Positions 13,842 through 22,206 of a stretch of DNA of 33,546 bases are shown here, piece by piece. Positions within the stretch are counted from its first letter, which is position 1, and each line of letters starts with the position of its first letter. The notes beneath the pieces were generated by a model that saw only the letters and a list, made by a program, of their open reading frames with translations, did not search any database and was not told where the DNA came from. The stretch is from a virus, in IMG/VR virus record IMGVR_UViG_3300025711_000021, positions 1 to 33,546 of that record; one strand, given 5' to 3'. Both the position numbers and the translations under genes were made by a program.

Positions 13842-14350
13842 CAGACTCCCCGCAGGCAGTAGGCCAGTTCATTCGCGCGGCGGCGCTCCAGGCCGGTGAC
13901 GCGCTCGCCCTTCACAAACACCCAGCGCGGCAACTGTTCGCAGGCGTCCCGCCATCGACCTTTGTTGATGAAAAACGCTAACGTTGATTTACAGGCCGCT
14001 GTCACGCCGACGTTAAACGCAAAGGACACCACGGCGTCATACACCGGCGGCGGCATGGCAACCGGCATACAGCGTGCAATGCCTTTTTCCACCCGCATCA
14101 CGTCTTCCACCAGATTCACGGCGGCCTGACGTTCGCTGATTTGAGTGTGAGGCTTAACGCCTGCGGTATGCCCGATGCCGTTTGTCCAGACGCCCGCGCT
14201 GCACCGATAGGCGGACAGGCGGCAGCCTTCAAAATCGGCAATCAGTGCCAGACCGGCGGCGGACGTTTTCAACGTTGGCGTTTGCGGCAGCAACGCGGCA
14301 ATCGCAAGGACGGCGGCGACGGCACAGCGTCTAACGATTGATGGCTGCAT
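13841..14350 (-). CDS. SAR endolysin (GH24 lysozyme), P1 Lyz-like cysteine control
   Basis: A 169-aa muramidase in the position of P2 K but of a different family. The N-terminal hydrophobic segment (about residues 9-21) is a signal-anchor-release domain, so export needs no holin and the enzyme stays tethered until released. The catalytic triad is E41, C50 and T56 in FEGCRLSAYRCSAGVWTNGI; Cys replaces the usual Asp. With C9 in the anchor and C43 beside E41, this is the same spacing as P1 Lyz (C13, C44, C51). In P1 Lyz a C44-C51 disulfide blocks the active site until the anchor Cys swaps it. The gene overlaps the holin gene by 20 bp. Confidence 0.88.
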   Translation of the reverse strand: MQPSIVRRCAVAAVLAIAALLPQTPTLKTSAAGLALIADFEGCRLSAYRCSAGVWTNGIGHTAGVKPHTQISERQAAVNLVEDVMRVEKGIARCMPVAMPPPVYDAVVSFAFNVGVTAACKSTLAFFINKGRWRDACEQLPRWVFVKGERVTGLERRRANELAYCLRGV

Positions 14351-14546
14351 TAATGTCCCCTCTGATGCCCATAGCTTTCAGCAGGCGGTAAGTTTTGCGC
14401 CGGTAGTACCAGTTCACCAGGAAGGTCGCGACGCCGACGCCTGCCCCCACCAGAAAGGCGATATCCTGCGGTGACATTGCGCCGAGCCAGGCAAGAAAGG
14501 CCGCGACGCAGTAACAGATAAACGAGGTGATGCGCTCCATGGTCAT
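14331..14546 (-). CDS. Holin (HP1/P21-like class II)
   Basis: A 71-aa membrane protein with two transmembrane segments (about residues 5-22 and 30-47, including PQDIAFLVGAGVGVATFLVN) and a basic C-terminus (YYRRKTYRLLKA). The start at 14546 shares one base with the stop of X (TGATG). With an SAR endolysin it would act as a pinholin, depolarising the membrane to free the endolysin. It is in the position of P2 Y. Confidence 0.82.
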   Translation of the reverse strand: MTMERITSFICYCVAAFLAWLGAMSPQDIAFLVGAGVGVATFLVNWYYRRKTYRLLKAMGIRGDINAAINR

Positions 14547-14749
14547 CAGTCCCAAAGTGAGACGGTTTCACTGACTGCGGCCTGGGTAATATCCGGCAGA
14601 TCCACCGCGTAGCCATGGGGCAAAATTGCCCCCTGTGCGGCTAAGCCAACGTTAGCCGCGTAAACGTGTTCAACGACCGATCCCGTGCGCCCGTAGTACC
14701 GCCAGCAAAGCGAATCCACGGTGTCGCCCTGTTCCGCATAGACTTTCAT
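14546..14749 (-). CDS. X: Tail protein X
   Basis: A 67-aa LysM-like phage tail protein: MKVYAEQGDTVDSLCWRYYG, then VVEHVYAANVGLA. Standard P2 X length and place, between L and the holin, and coupled to L (shares base 14749). Confidence 0.93.
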   Translation of the reverse strand: MKVYAEQGDTVDSLCWRYYGRTGSVVEHVYAANVGLAAQGAILPHGYAVDLPDITQAAVSETVSLWD

Positions 14750-15219
14750 CAGAGCAGCCCGATGATGCAGTGAGACACACCGGCGACGTCGCTGATGGCG
14801 TTGCGGCCATCACGCCACAGTTCATCAACCGTACTTTCGACAATCTCCGCCTTTTTACTGCCAGCATCGGTGGTATCACTGTTCGGATATCGTTCCGCCA
14901 GAATGGCAGCCGTAATGGAGGAAACCGCCCGCAGATAGGCACAGACTTTTATACTTTCATCATCAATCTGGTCAGCCGGGACATCAGCGAGAGTTTTGTA
15001 TCCCTGAGCCAGTTGTGCGACGCGGTAGCTGTAAAGCTCGGCATTCACTTCGGTCAGAGCGTACTTAATGACGGCGCGCAGACGTTTGGTGGTCACCGTT
15101 CCTTCCAGGCGCAGCGTGTCGCGTAACTCCACCGGACTGATATCCGGCCAGAAGTGCGTGTTTTTGATCGCGGGTTCCGTCGCGGCGTCCGGCTTTGGTG
15201 CAGGTACAACAAGAGACAT
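14749..15219 (-). CDS. L: Head completion protein L
   Basis: A 156-aa head completion protein, somewhat shorter than the roughly 169 aa of P2 L. Characteristic blocks are FWPDISPVELRDTLRLEGTV, TTKRLRAVIKYALTEVNAEL and VDELWRDGRNAISDVAG. A good ribosome site (AGAGGT) precedes it. The 95 bp between M and L contain no further gene. Confidence 0.92.
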   Translation of the reverse strand: MSLVVPAPKPDAATEPAIKNTHFWPDISPVELRDTLRLEGTVTTKRLRAVIKYALTEVNAELYSYRVAQLAQGYKTLADVPADQIDDESIKVCAYLRAVSSITAAILAERYPNSDTTDAGSKKAEIVESTVDELWRDGRNAISDVAGVSHCIIGLL

Positions 15220-15314
15220 AGTGACCTCTGAATAGGGGACGGTGAACGCCAGCGTTGAACGAGGTCACAGACCTGTCGCGGCTGGCGTGCCGTCCGGCGC
15301 GGGGCGCGTTCTGT

Positions 15315-15971
15315 TTAGCTGCTGGCAGCCTTTTTGATGGCTGATTCCAACCGCTCAATATCCTTTTTAACGCCGCAGTTGCTGTTCAGCTGGAAGGCGC
15401 GTTTCAGGTGTTGCAGGGCGAGCGGTAGTTTCTCCGCATCGCGATACAGGTAACCGGTAATTTTGTGCAGCTTGGCGCGTACCTGATCCGGCATATCCTG
15501 ACTGTCAGTCAGTTCCATCGTGGTCATCAGTACATCGAGACTGACCGGCTCACCGGCAGCATGAGCGCGGGTGCTCATGTCGGCGATTTCCTCCGCCAGC
15601 GCATAACCGGCAGGACGTTTGCCGAACGGCATCGCCAGCTTGTAATGAAGCGCGTAGCGAGCGATTTCCAGCGCACCGGCGTAGTCACCGGCATCAATAC
15701 GCCAGAACATGATGGTCATCAGGATGGCGTCCTGAGCACCTTTCCCCTCGGCGAGAACGCCTGCCACCCACGGCGCATATTCAGGCAGCATCTTGCGTTT
15801 GAGTTCTGCCTTTTTCTCAGCGGAATAGGCTTTCTTCAGGGCTTTCTGGTCAGCATTAAGCTTTTGCAGCAGCAGTTCATAGCCGGTGGCATGACGCAGC
15901 AGGCTGGTATCCTGCTGCGCGGCTTCGATAGCTGACTGCCGCAACAAATGACGTCGGGCAGGGCTGGTCAT
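15315..15971 (-). CDS. M: Terminase endonuclease (small) subunit M
   Basis: A 218-aa protein; P2 M is about 247 aa. It begins MTSPARRHLLRQSAIEAAQQ and has the HATGYELLLQKLNADQKALK and QDAILMTIMFWRIDAGDYAG blocks. M cuts cos DNA together with P. It starts 3 bp after N. M looks complete, but its partner P is truncated. Confidence 0.92.
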   Translation of the reverse strand: MTSPARRHLLRQSAIEAAQQDTSLLRHATGYELLLQKLNADQKALKKAYSAEKKAELKRKMLPEYAPWVAGVLAEGKGAQDAILMTIMFWRIDAGDYAGALEIARYALHYKLAMPFGKRPAGYALAEEIADMSTRAHAAGEPVSLDVLMTTMELTDSQDMPDQVRAKLHKITGYLYRDAEKLPLALQHLKRAFQLNSNCGVKKDIERLESAIKKAASS

Positions 15972-15974
15972 GAC

Positions 15975-16982
15975 TTACTCCTGAGCTGCCGGTGTGGTGG
16001 CACCGGATGCAGTTTTGATGGCATCAACGATCGCCGAGGTAAATTTGCTGAGTTCGGCCTTTTCAGCTGTGTCATCTTCTCCGGCGGTCACTTCGATGTT
16101 CTCGATCAGACAGCCGCAACCGTAATCTTCCACCACGTAATCCTCGTTAATGGATTCGTAGTTTTCGATGCGGTCACGCTTTGGTACTTCCTCAACGTGG
16201 CGGCGGTGCGTGCCGTCCTGCCAGTAAATGGACAGGTTATCCAGACGGGTGATCAGCATGGCGTTAGCAGGGAAGCCGGGCACACGCACGGCGGGCAGAT
16301 TGCCGATGCGTTTCTGGCTGACGATCAGATCGGCAGCCATCGCCTCAGTGTTTGCCTGCTGTTTGTTGATCAGCGGGAAATACTTATCTGCGAGCAGCTT
16401 GCGGCCGCAGATCACCACCAGCTCGGTGTCGTCCTGATAGATTGGGTCGATCAGTTCATTCACCGCATCAATGACCAGCGCGTCGAGGTTTTTGTATTCA
16501 CCTTCGCCACCGACTTTCACCGCCTCATTGGTCACGGTACCGTCTTCGGCGACAATCATGCCCATCACTTTGGACGGGGCATTCAGGCGGTATTTTTGCA
16601 GCCAGCCCACGCCGACATCCTGCAACAGCGGATTCTGAACGCGGTTAGATGTCGGTGCGCGGGAAACACCGTTAAAGCCGACCAGGATGCGATCCAGCGC
16701 CTGACGCTTGATAATGGCGTCACGTAGACGGGTCTGAAAATCCTTGTAGCGCGCCCACAAATCCAGCTTGCTGTACATCCAGTGGAAGTCGTAGTTGGTT
16801 TTGGTGCAGTGATAGCCTTCCTGATCCAGCTTGGTGAAATCAGCGGTTTCACGCTCGTCACCGGCGTCAGTGTTGGTGGTACTGGCAATCGTGCCAGTTA
16901 CGCCGACGCCCACTTTCGCACCCATCATTTCGTCCACCGGAATGATGTTGATACGGGTCAGGAACTCTGAGGACTCCTGCAA
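15975..16982 (-). pseudogene. N: Major capsid precursor N, 5'-truncated
   Basis: The capsid protein, missing its start. The remaining 335 codons begin QESSEFLTRINIIPVDEMMG, which in P2 N is at about residue 45. Everything downstream is conserved to the end, including SASTTN-type and VGWLQKYRLNAP segments and RIENYESINEDYVVEDYG. Only a TTG derived from the deletion junction could start it. The N-terminal part lost is where P2 N is normally cleaved, and the late promoter and gene O upstream are gone too. Confidence 0.85.
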
Positions 16983-16983
16983 A
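16980..16983. other. Deletion junction removing 5' N, all of O, and 5' P
   Basis: N (minus) and P (plus) normally diverge, with scaffold/protease gene O and two late promoters between them. Here codon 45 or so of N abuts P at about residue 95-105, within a few bases. I estimate a loss of about 1.5 kb from P2 gene lengths. No insertion sequence is visible at the join. Confidence 0.8.
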
Positions 16984-16984
16984 C

Positions 16985-18350
16985 CGCTACAACCATACTG
17001 GCAGTGAGGCCGACTTAAATCCGAACGTCGCGAACCGCAATAAGGGCGAACGAAAGGTGCCCGATAAGAATGTTTTCAGTGATGAGGCCATTGAGAAACT
17101 CGGCGACATCTTCATTGAAACCTCGTTTGAGTATCAGCGCGGATGGCATCAGGCAGGGCTTCAGCACCGCATCCGCAACATCCTCAAGTCACGCCAGATA
17201 GGTGCAACATTCTACTTTGCCCGGGAAGCGTTGATTGACGCGCTGACCACCGGACGCAATCAGATTTTCCTGTCAGCCAGTAAGGCGCAGGCGCACGTCT
17301 TTAAGAACTACATCATCGACTTTGCGCGACAGGTTGACGTGGATCTAAAAGGCGACCCGATAGTGTTGCCGAACGGCGCACGGCTGATTTTCCTCGGTAC
17401 CAACGTCCGCACCGCGCAGAGCTACACCGGCAATTTGTACCTGGACGAATATTTCTGGATCCCCAAGTTTCAGGAGCTGCGCAAAGTGGCCTCCGGTATG
17501 TCCTTGCATAAAAAATGGCGTAGCACCTATTTTTCCACGCCATCCAGCCTGGCACACAGCGCCTATCCGTTCTGGTCGGGTGAACTTTTCAACAAAGGGC
17601 GCCGCAATAAAACCGACAGGATTGACCTGGATCTGACGCATGCGCATCTGTCGAAAGGCGTGCTATGTGATGACGGCCAGTGGCGGCAGATTGTGACGGT
17701 GGAAGATGCGCTGTCTGGTGGCTGTAACCTGTTCGACCTGGAACAGCTGCAACTGGAATACAGCCCCGCCGAATATGAAAACCTGCTGATGTGTGAGTTC
17801 GTGGACGATCAGGCTTCCGTGTTCCCGTTCGCCGAGTTGCAGGGCTGCATGGTGGACAGCCTGGATGAGTGGGAAGACTTCGACCCGTACCTGAAACGGC
17901 CATTTGCCTATCGTCCCGTCTGGATCGGTTACGACCCGTCGCACACCGGCGACAGCGCAGGCTGCGCGGTCATCGCTCCGCCGGTAGTTTCCGGCGGCAA
18001 GTTCCGGGTGCTGGAGCGTCATCAGTGGAAAGGCATGGATTTTGCCGCGCAGGCCAGAAGCATCGAGGAACTCACAAATCGTTATGCCGTTGAGTACATC
18101 GGTATCGATGCGACTGGCATCGGGCAGGGGGTATTCCAGCTCGTTCAGCAGTTCTTTCCGGCGGCGCGGGAAATCCGCTACAGCCCAGAAGTAAAAACTG
18201 CGCTGGTACTCAAAGCAAAAGACACCATCAGCTCCGGCCGCCTGGAATATGACACCGGCCATACCGACATCACCGCGTCGTTTATGGCGATCCGCAAAAC
18301 GATGACCGCCAGCGGCAACCGTTCAACCTACGAAGCCAGCCGCAGTGAAG
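16985..18350 (+). pseudogene. P: Terminase ATPase (large) subunit P, truncated at both ends
   Basis: The packaging motor of P2-like phages. The frame is open from the junction (NRYNHTGSEADLNPNVANRN), with no native start; the first ATG-like option is GTG 17057. The ATPase domain is complete: KSRQIGATFYFARE (deviant Walker A), GNLYLDEYFW (Walker B) and TYFSTPSS (coupling motif). The nuclease domain has WIGYDPSHTGDSAG and YIGIDATGIGQG with catalytic Asp residues. The end reads EASRSEEA and then runs out of frame into portal gene Q, stopping at 18367. About 100 N-terminal and 25-30 C-terminal residues are missing. Confidence 0.85.
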
Positions 18351-18352
18351 AG

Positions 18353-19116
18353 GCCATCCGCTGCTGAGCCAGCAGGAGTTCAGCAAATTCGCCTTGGACT
18401 ATTTGGTGTTCGGGAATGGGTACCTGGAACTGATCCGCAACCAGCTCGGCGAACCGCTAAGATTTGAGGCCGTGCCAGCTAAATATGTGCGGCGAGGAGT
18501 GGAAGAGGGGACTTACTGGTTTGTGCAGGGCTGGAAAGAACCACATCAGTTTACGGCCGGTAGCATCTTTCATCTAATCGAACCTGACATTAACCAGGAG
18601 ATTTATGGCTTGCCGGAATACCTGAGCGCTCTTAACTCTGCCTGGCTAAACGAAGCAGCGACACTGTTTCGCCGCAAGTATTATCAGAACGGCGCGCATG
18701 CAGGTTACATCTTGTATATGACCGACGCAGCGCAGAGCAGCAGTGATATTGACTCCATGCGTAAGGCGATGCGAGATACTAAAGGCCTGGGCAACTTTCG
18801 CAACCTGTTTATGTACGCCCCTAACGGCAAGAAAGACGGCATTCAGATCCTGCCACTGAGTGAAGTCGCCACCAAGGATGATTTCTTCAACATTAAGAAA
18901 TCCAGCCGTGACGACCTGCTGAGCGCACACCGAGTTCCGCCGCAGATGATGGGGATCATTCCCGATAATGCGGGCGGGTTTGGGGATGTGGAGAAGGCGG
19001 CGCAGGTGTTCGTTAGGAACGAGCCGACGCCGCTGCAGGAGAGGATTAGGGAGTTAAACGATTGGATCGGTAAGAGGGTTATTCGGTTGAAGTCTTACGA
19101 ACTTTCAGCAGAATAA
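18353..19116 (+). pseudogene. Q: Portal protein Q, N-terminally truncated
   Basis: The portal ring protein through which DNA enters the head. The frame begins at the P/Q junction with HPLLSQQEFSKFALDYLVFG, corresponding to about residue 85-90 of P2 Q (about 344 aa). It continues to the native end (RNEPTPLQERIRELNDWIGK...). The P frame overlaps out of phase at the join, so a deletion took the end of P and the start of Q. No start codon with a ribosome site lies at its new beginning. Confidence 0.85.
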
Positions 19117-19122
19117 TCCAGA

Positions 19123-19162
19123 CAGAACCCTATTAGCTCAGCTCTGAGCTAATAGGGTTCTG
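19123..19162 (+). terminator. Perfect 19-bp hairpin after Q
   Basis: CAGAACCCTATTAGCTCAG and its exact complement are separated by only CT, 6 bp after the Q stop. The long perfect stem suggests a transcription terminator, but the tail is TTCC rather than a T run. Its core TATTAGCTCAG resembles the arms flanking the PIN cassette. Confidence 0.7.
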
Positions 19163-19371
19163 TTCCAAGATACGGTAAAGATTGATAGTTGATCATAAGT
19201 GAAAAGTGGACATCAGCAATTAGCGGAGGATCTAAATATTAGAGGCAATATATTTTTATCATTGGGGATGGTAACATCTGGTATATAGGGTGAGAAAATG
19301 TTTTAATATTTTTAAATTCATTATCTCATGTATTTCTTCAATTAAACATCAGACTTATAAATAGGATGGCT

Positions 19372-19881
19372 ATGAAAAGTTGTAAATTTGATAAAGGTAC
19401 TCCAGGGGTGGGCGTTTATTCTTTGTACATAAAAGATATCATTCTTCCTATTATTGTTAGCTTAATTGGAGTGGGAGGCGCTTTAGGGGGGGTTATTGTC
19501 GCAAACCATCAAAATTCTGTTAACGATAAGGAAGCAAGAATCTATGCATACCAGAATAAAATAATTGACCAGAGAATAAATCTTGTTGATAGAGCTGCTA
19601 AAGTATTTGGTAAATCACCGGGATTACAAGATGAATGGAAAAAGTATAATGATAATTTAGTGAAAGGTAAGATTGATAAATCTATAGTAGACAAATTAAC
19701 CGAAGTTCAAGGTGAATTTCAGAGTGTTGTCTTTCTTGCGGCAGTTTATTTTGGCCCCAAAACTAAACGAGCTCTCCAAGAACTAGGTGAAGCGCCAGGA
19801 CCATGGTGGGAAAAGCCAAAAGACAAACAAGATAATCTAATAGTATCAATGACCGATGAGATTAACTATAAACTGCAATAA
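19372..19881 (+). CDS. Single-pass membrane protein, unknown function
   Basis: A 169-aa protein. The start at 19372 is preferred to the ATG at 19366 because AGGA (19363-19366) then lies 5 nt upstream. One clear transmembrane helix at residues 22-44 (IILPIIVSLIGVGGALGGVI) is followed by a charged helical domain (EARIYAYQNKIIDQRINLVD) and a tail with APGPWWEKPKDKQD. It is AT-rich and between the Q hairpin and the convergent TIR operon, in the region from Q to cos. The form, a short N-terminus, one helix and a soluble C-domain, is common among phage-encoded membrane effectors or exclusion proteins, but I do not recognise it. Confidence 0.6.
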   Translation: MKSCKFDKGTPGVGVYSLYIKDIILPIIVSLIGVGGALGGVIVANHQNSVNDKEARIYAYQNKIIDQRINLVDRAAKVFGKSPGLQDEWKKYNDNLVKGKIDKSIVDKLTEVQGEFQSVVFLAAVYFGPKTKRALQELGEAPGPWWEKPKDKQDNLIVSMTDEINYKLQ

Positions 19882-20632
19882 GCTTTCGGTATTGATCTTA
19901 TTTGTAAGTATAAGTTCATTGGTGTATTAATCCGGATGCCCCCTTTTCAATCGTAACTAATTAGAATATCCTAAATATTAGGAAAGCTTGCGAGTAGTAC
20001 ATTGACTTGGCCTATCCGGATATTGTCTGAGTGGGATGAAATAGTATCCATCTCTAGTGGAAAAGTAACGCAAAATAATTACTTTTCACTGCTATGAGCG
20101 AGAGGTGGAACTAGTGCTACAATTTAATTATATTTTTTTGTGTCTTAATGTTCTTGAAAATTAAAATTAATTATAAGTATTTTAAAGAATGAAGCATTTT
20201 TCTTTTCCCTGATACTCCATTTCAGGAAAAGAGTTGCTTCCTTTATCACCGCGTAGGCTAGTTTTTTCAAAATTTTAATTTTATTTTTTCTTTGATATTT
20301 TAATCTTCACTAAAGAATTGCCTGTGTACATTTCATGTTCCATTTCCCCTGACTGAATAAATTCATCACCATCATACTATTTATAATTATAGCATTATCA
20401 GAATGTATTAAGCCTGCAAGTCGGACATACTTTGCCTTCTTTGCGGTTGTCAGCCAATAGCTAAGTTGTGCTTTAATATATCTAAAGTATTAATTATTTC
20501 TGTCAATAATAACTTCCTGTTTTTTTCACCGCCTAGTCTTTGGGAGAGTAGCTAGCGTTAAGGCATTTAGGAGTTAGAGGTAGATATTTACTAGTGCGTA
20601 AATAAATAGGATTTTAGGTACTAGACTGATTT
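19882..20632. other. 750-bp AT-rich gap between convergent genes
   Basis: No complete gene is evident. A hairpin lies at 20056-20090 (AGTGGAAAAGTAA against TTACTTTTCACT, one bulge). A second, imperfect one lies near 20202-20232 (CTTTTCCCTGA against TCAGGAAAAG). On the minus strand near 20530-20330, short overlapping open stretches in two frames (LLLTEIINTLDILKHNLAIG, then YVRLAGLIHSDNA) look like the relic of a decayed gene. That reading is weak. Confidence 0.35.
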
Positions 20633-21289
20633 TTAACTATCACTAACCTGATGTTCATTGATAACTACTTTTGTGTATTTCATGATTTTTGACGCTAGAT
20701 GAAATAATTCTGCAGCTGTTATTTTGTACTTTTCAGCCAAGTGAAAAATTTCTTCAACTTTATTTTCTTGACCGTAACCTGGGTCAGGATAACGGCCTGC
20801 CCAATAAACGTAATGGGTTAATAGCTCTAAAATAGCAATATCTTTTTCAGATAGATTGGGGATGAAATTTGAGAGCTTATGCAGTTTATGATGACGATAT
20901 TTTTTCTCTTCCTCGTTGTAAACAAAAATACCTTTTTTTATAATTAACATAGCCTTCATGCATATTTCTAGGCTATAGCCAATCAACATTAATCCAGTAG
21001 CGCGATACTGACCATCACAAATCCCCCGTAAATATCTAGAGATATTACTGAATTCGGGTTCGCTTTTAAGAATTAAAATTGCAGCTTGAGTCAAAGCCTC
21101 TGCTTGCGTCATCCATAATATAGGGTTCTTAAGTTCTTCAGAAGTGGCTGGATTTTCAATGTCAATCAGATTGAAGCCAAATAATTCTGCGGCAATGCCC
21201 AAACGCATTCTACCCAATGCACTATAACCAAAAGGGTCTTCTTCAAATTCTTTCTTATTCGGCATTATATGCTGGTCAAACTTGTTCAT
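20633..21289 (-). CDS. HEPN-like helical protein, third gene of TIR operon
   Basis: A 218-aa, almost all-helical protein; ATG 21289 is preferred (GAGA 9 nt upstream), GTG 21325 is possible. Residues from about 90 on read GLMLIGYSLEICMKAMLIIK, a basic RHHKLHKLSNFIPNL, and THYVYWAGRYPDPG. This combination of a G-x-x-LE-xx-KA helix, an H-x-L-x-x-L segment and a G-RYP turn is seen in HEPN-type domains, many of which are RNases in defence and toxin systems. I do not see a convincing R-x(4-6)-H pair at the usual place, so catalysis is uncertain. It follows the TIR gene by 64 bp (28 bp if the GTG start is used) on the same strand. Confidence 0.5.
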   Translation of the reverse strand: MNKFDQHIMPNKKEFEEDPFGYSALGRMRLGIAAELFGFNLIDIENPATSEELKNPILWMTQAEALTQAAILILKSEPEFSNISRYLRGICDGQYRATGLMLIGYSLEICMKAMLIIKKGIFVYNEEEKKYRHHKLHKLSNFIPNLSEKDIAILELLTHYVYWAGRYPDPGYGQENKVEEIFHLAEKYKITAAELFHLASKIMKYTKVVINEHQVSDS

Positions 21290-21353
21290 GATGTAATATC
21301 TCGATTTAAAATTTAAATTTTTCACTTCTCATCGATAATATGCGCAATTCACT

Positions 21354-21764
21354 TTAACTGTTAATTCCTAAGGAAAAAATTGGATTAAATAATGGAGTCT
21401 CATCTATTAAATAAAAATTTCTGGGTGGTAAATAACACTTAGGGGGGAATAGGGTTTTCAAATTTTTCAAGGTTTCATTTCTGTCTGATATAGCATTGAC
21501 CACAATGATCGGGATGCGGTTATTTTTCGCCTCAGTTAACTCCCATTGAACCCACTCTGATTGAGTTATTGATCTAGACGCAATTAGAATAAGCAAGTCA
21601 GCCTGAGACAACATTATTTCGACATGCTGTTGCTTATCCGTTGCATTATTATGTAACAAATCGATGTAGCATTCGCCCCAATATGATAAAATTAAATTTA
21701 TATCTTTTAATAATTCGCGATCAATATAATGATCTCTTGTTGTGTAACTGACGAAAAAATCCAT
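21354..21764 (-). CDS. TIR-like domain protein
   Basis: A 136-aa protein consisting of one TIR/TIR-like domain. Strand A is MDFFVSYTTRD, a classic FVSY(S/T)xxD opening. A central hydrophobic strand (ADLLILIASRSI, residues 55-66) is followed by SEWVQWELTEA (69-79). The latter fits the catalytic S-x-W-x-x-x-E pattern with E75, used by NAD-cleaving or cyclic-ADPR-making TIR proteins. The next strand is RIPIIVVNAIS. The protein is short and has no recognition domain of its own, so it likely depends on partners. ATG 21764 comes one base after the stop of the membrane-protein gene, so translation is probably coupled. Antiviral NADase activity is inference. Confidence 0.75.
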   Translation of the reverse strand: MDFFVSYTTRDHYIDRELLKDINLILSYWGECYIDLLHNNATDKQQHVEIMLSQADLLILIASRSITQSEWVQWELTEAKNNRIPIIVVNAISDRNETLKNLKTLFPPKCYLPPRNFYLIDETPLFNPIFSLGINS

Positions 21765-21765
21765 G

Positions 21766-22206
21766 TTACTTACCTATACTGTAATATATGATCCACCCGC
21801 CACAACCAATTATAGCTAAAACATAATAAAGACACATTGAGTGATTAAATGCCGCACTACACCAACTTACTGTTAATTTATCAGGTTGATATCCAACAAT
21901 GTAATTTCGGCTAGCAATGGCCTCCAATTTTTTGCTCATGACTTCTCGAGTCTTACGCTGAAAGTAGTATGCAGAGAAGTCTGCGATCCAGAAGCCAAGA
22001 CATATAAGAAGTGGGATGAAAAAGTAGGAATCATCAACTCTACCATCAGTTAGCTTAACCAACACTGTCAAAATAACTCCAAGAAGCCCCACGCATATCT
22101 TCTTAAATTCAAAACAACTCTTACTTATTTGTAAGGTGGCTTCGTGGAGTTGATTTACAATCACCCAGTCTAACTCATCCTCACAATTTTTTTTATATTC
22201 TTCCAT
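21766..22206 (-). CDS. Three-helix membrane protein, first gene of TIR operon
   Basis: A 146-aa protein with an N-terminal cytoplasmic helix (residues 1-36, LDWVIVNQLHEATLQISKSC). It has transmembrane segments at about 37-52, 61-81 and 123-142, and a cytoplasmic loop between the second and third (QRKTREVMSKKLEAIASRNY). ATG 22206 has AGGA 4 nt upstream. Its family is unknown to me. Placed before a TIR gene and a HEPN-like gene with near-zero spacing, it may be a membrane sensor, anchor or pore. Confidence 0.6.
   Translation of the reverse strand: MEEYKKNCEDELDWVIVNQLHEATLQISKSCFEFKKICVGLLGVILTVLVKLTDGRVDDSYFFIPLLICLGFWIADFSAYYFQRKTREVMSKKLEAIASRNYIVGYQPDKLTVSWCSAAFNHSMCLYYVLAIIGCGGWIIYYSIGK

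Noticed and set aside
15948-16727. A 259-aa plus-strand open frame
   Set aside because: It is antisense to capsid gene N, whose identity is clear.
190-19116. Reading the element as a tailocin (tail-only killing particle) locus
   Set aside because: Most tail and lysis genes are intact, but the tape measure is cut to about a third and U and D are missing, so assembly is not expected.
19123-19162. Perfect palindrome after Q as the end of an insertion sequence
   Set aside because: No transposase gene or target duplication lies nearby; a transcription hairpin explains it better.
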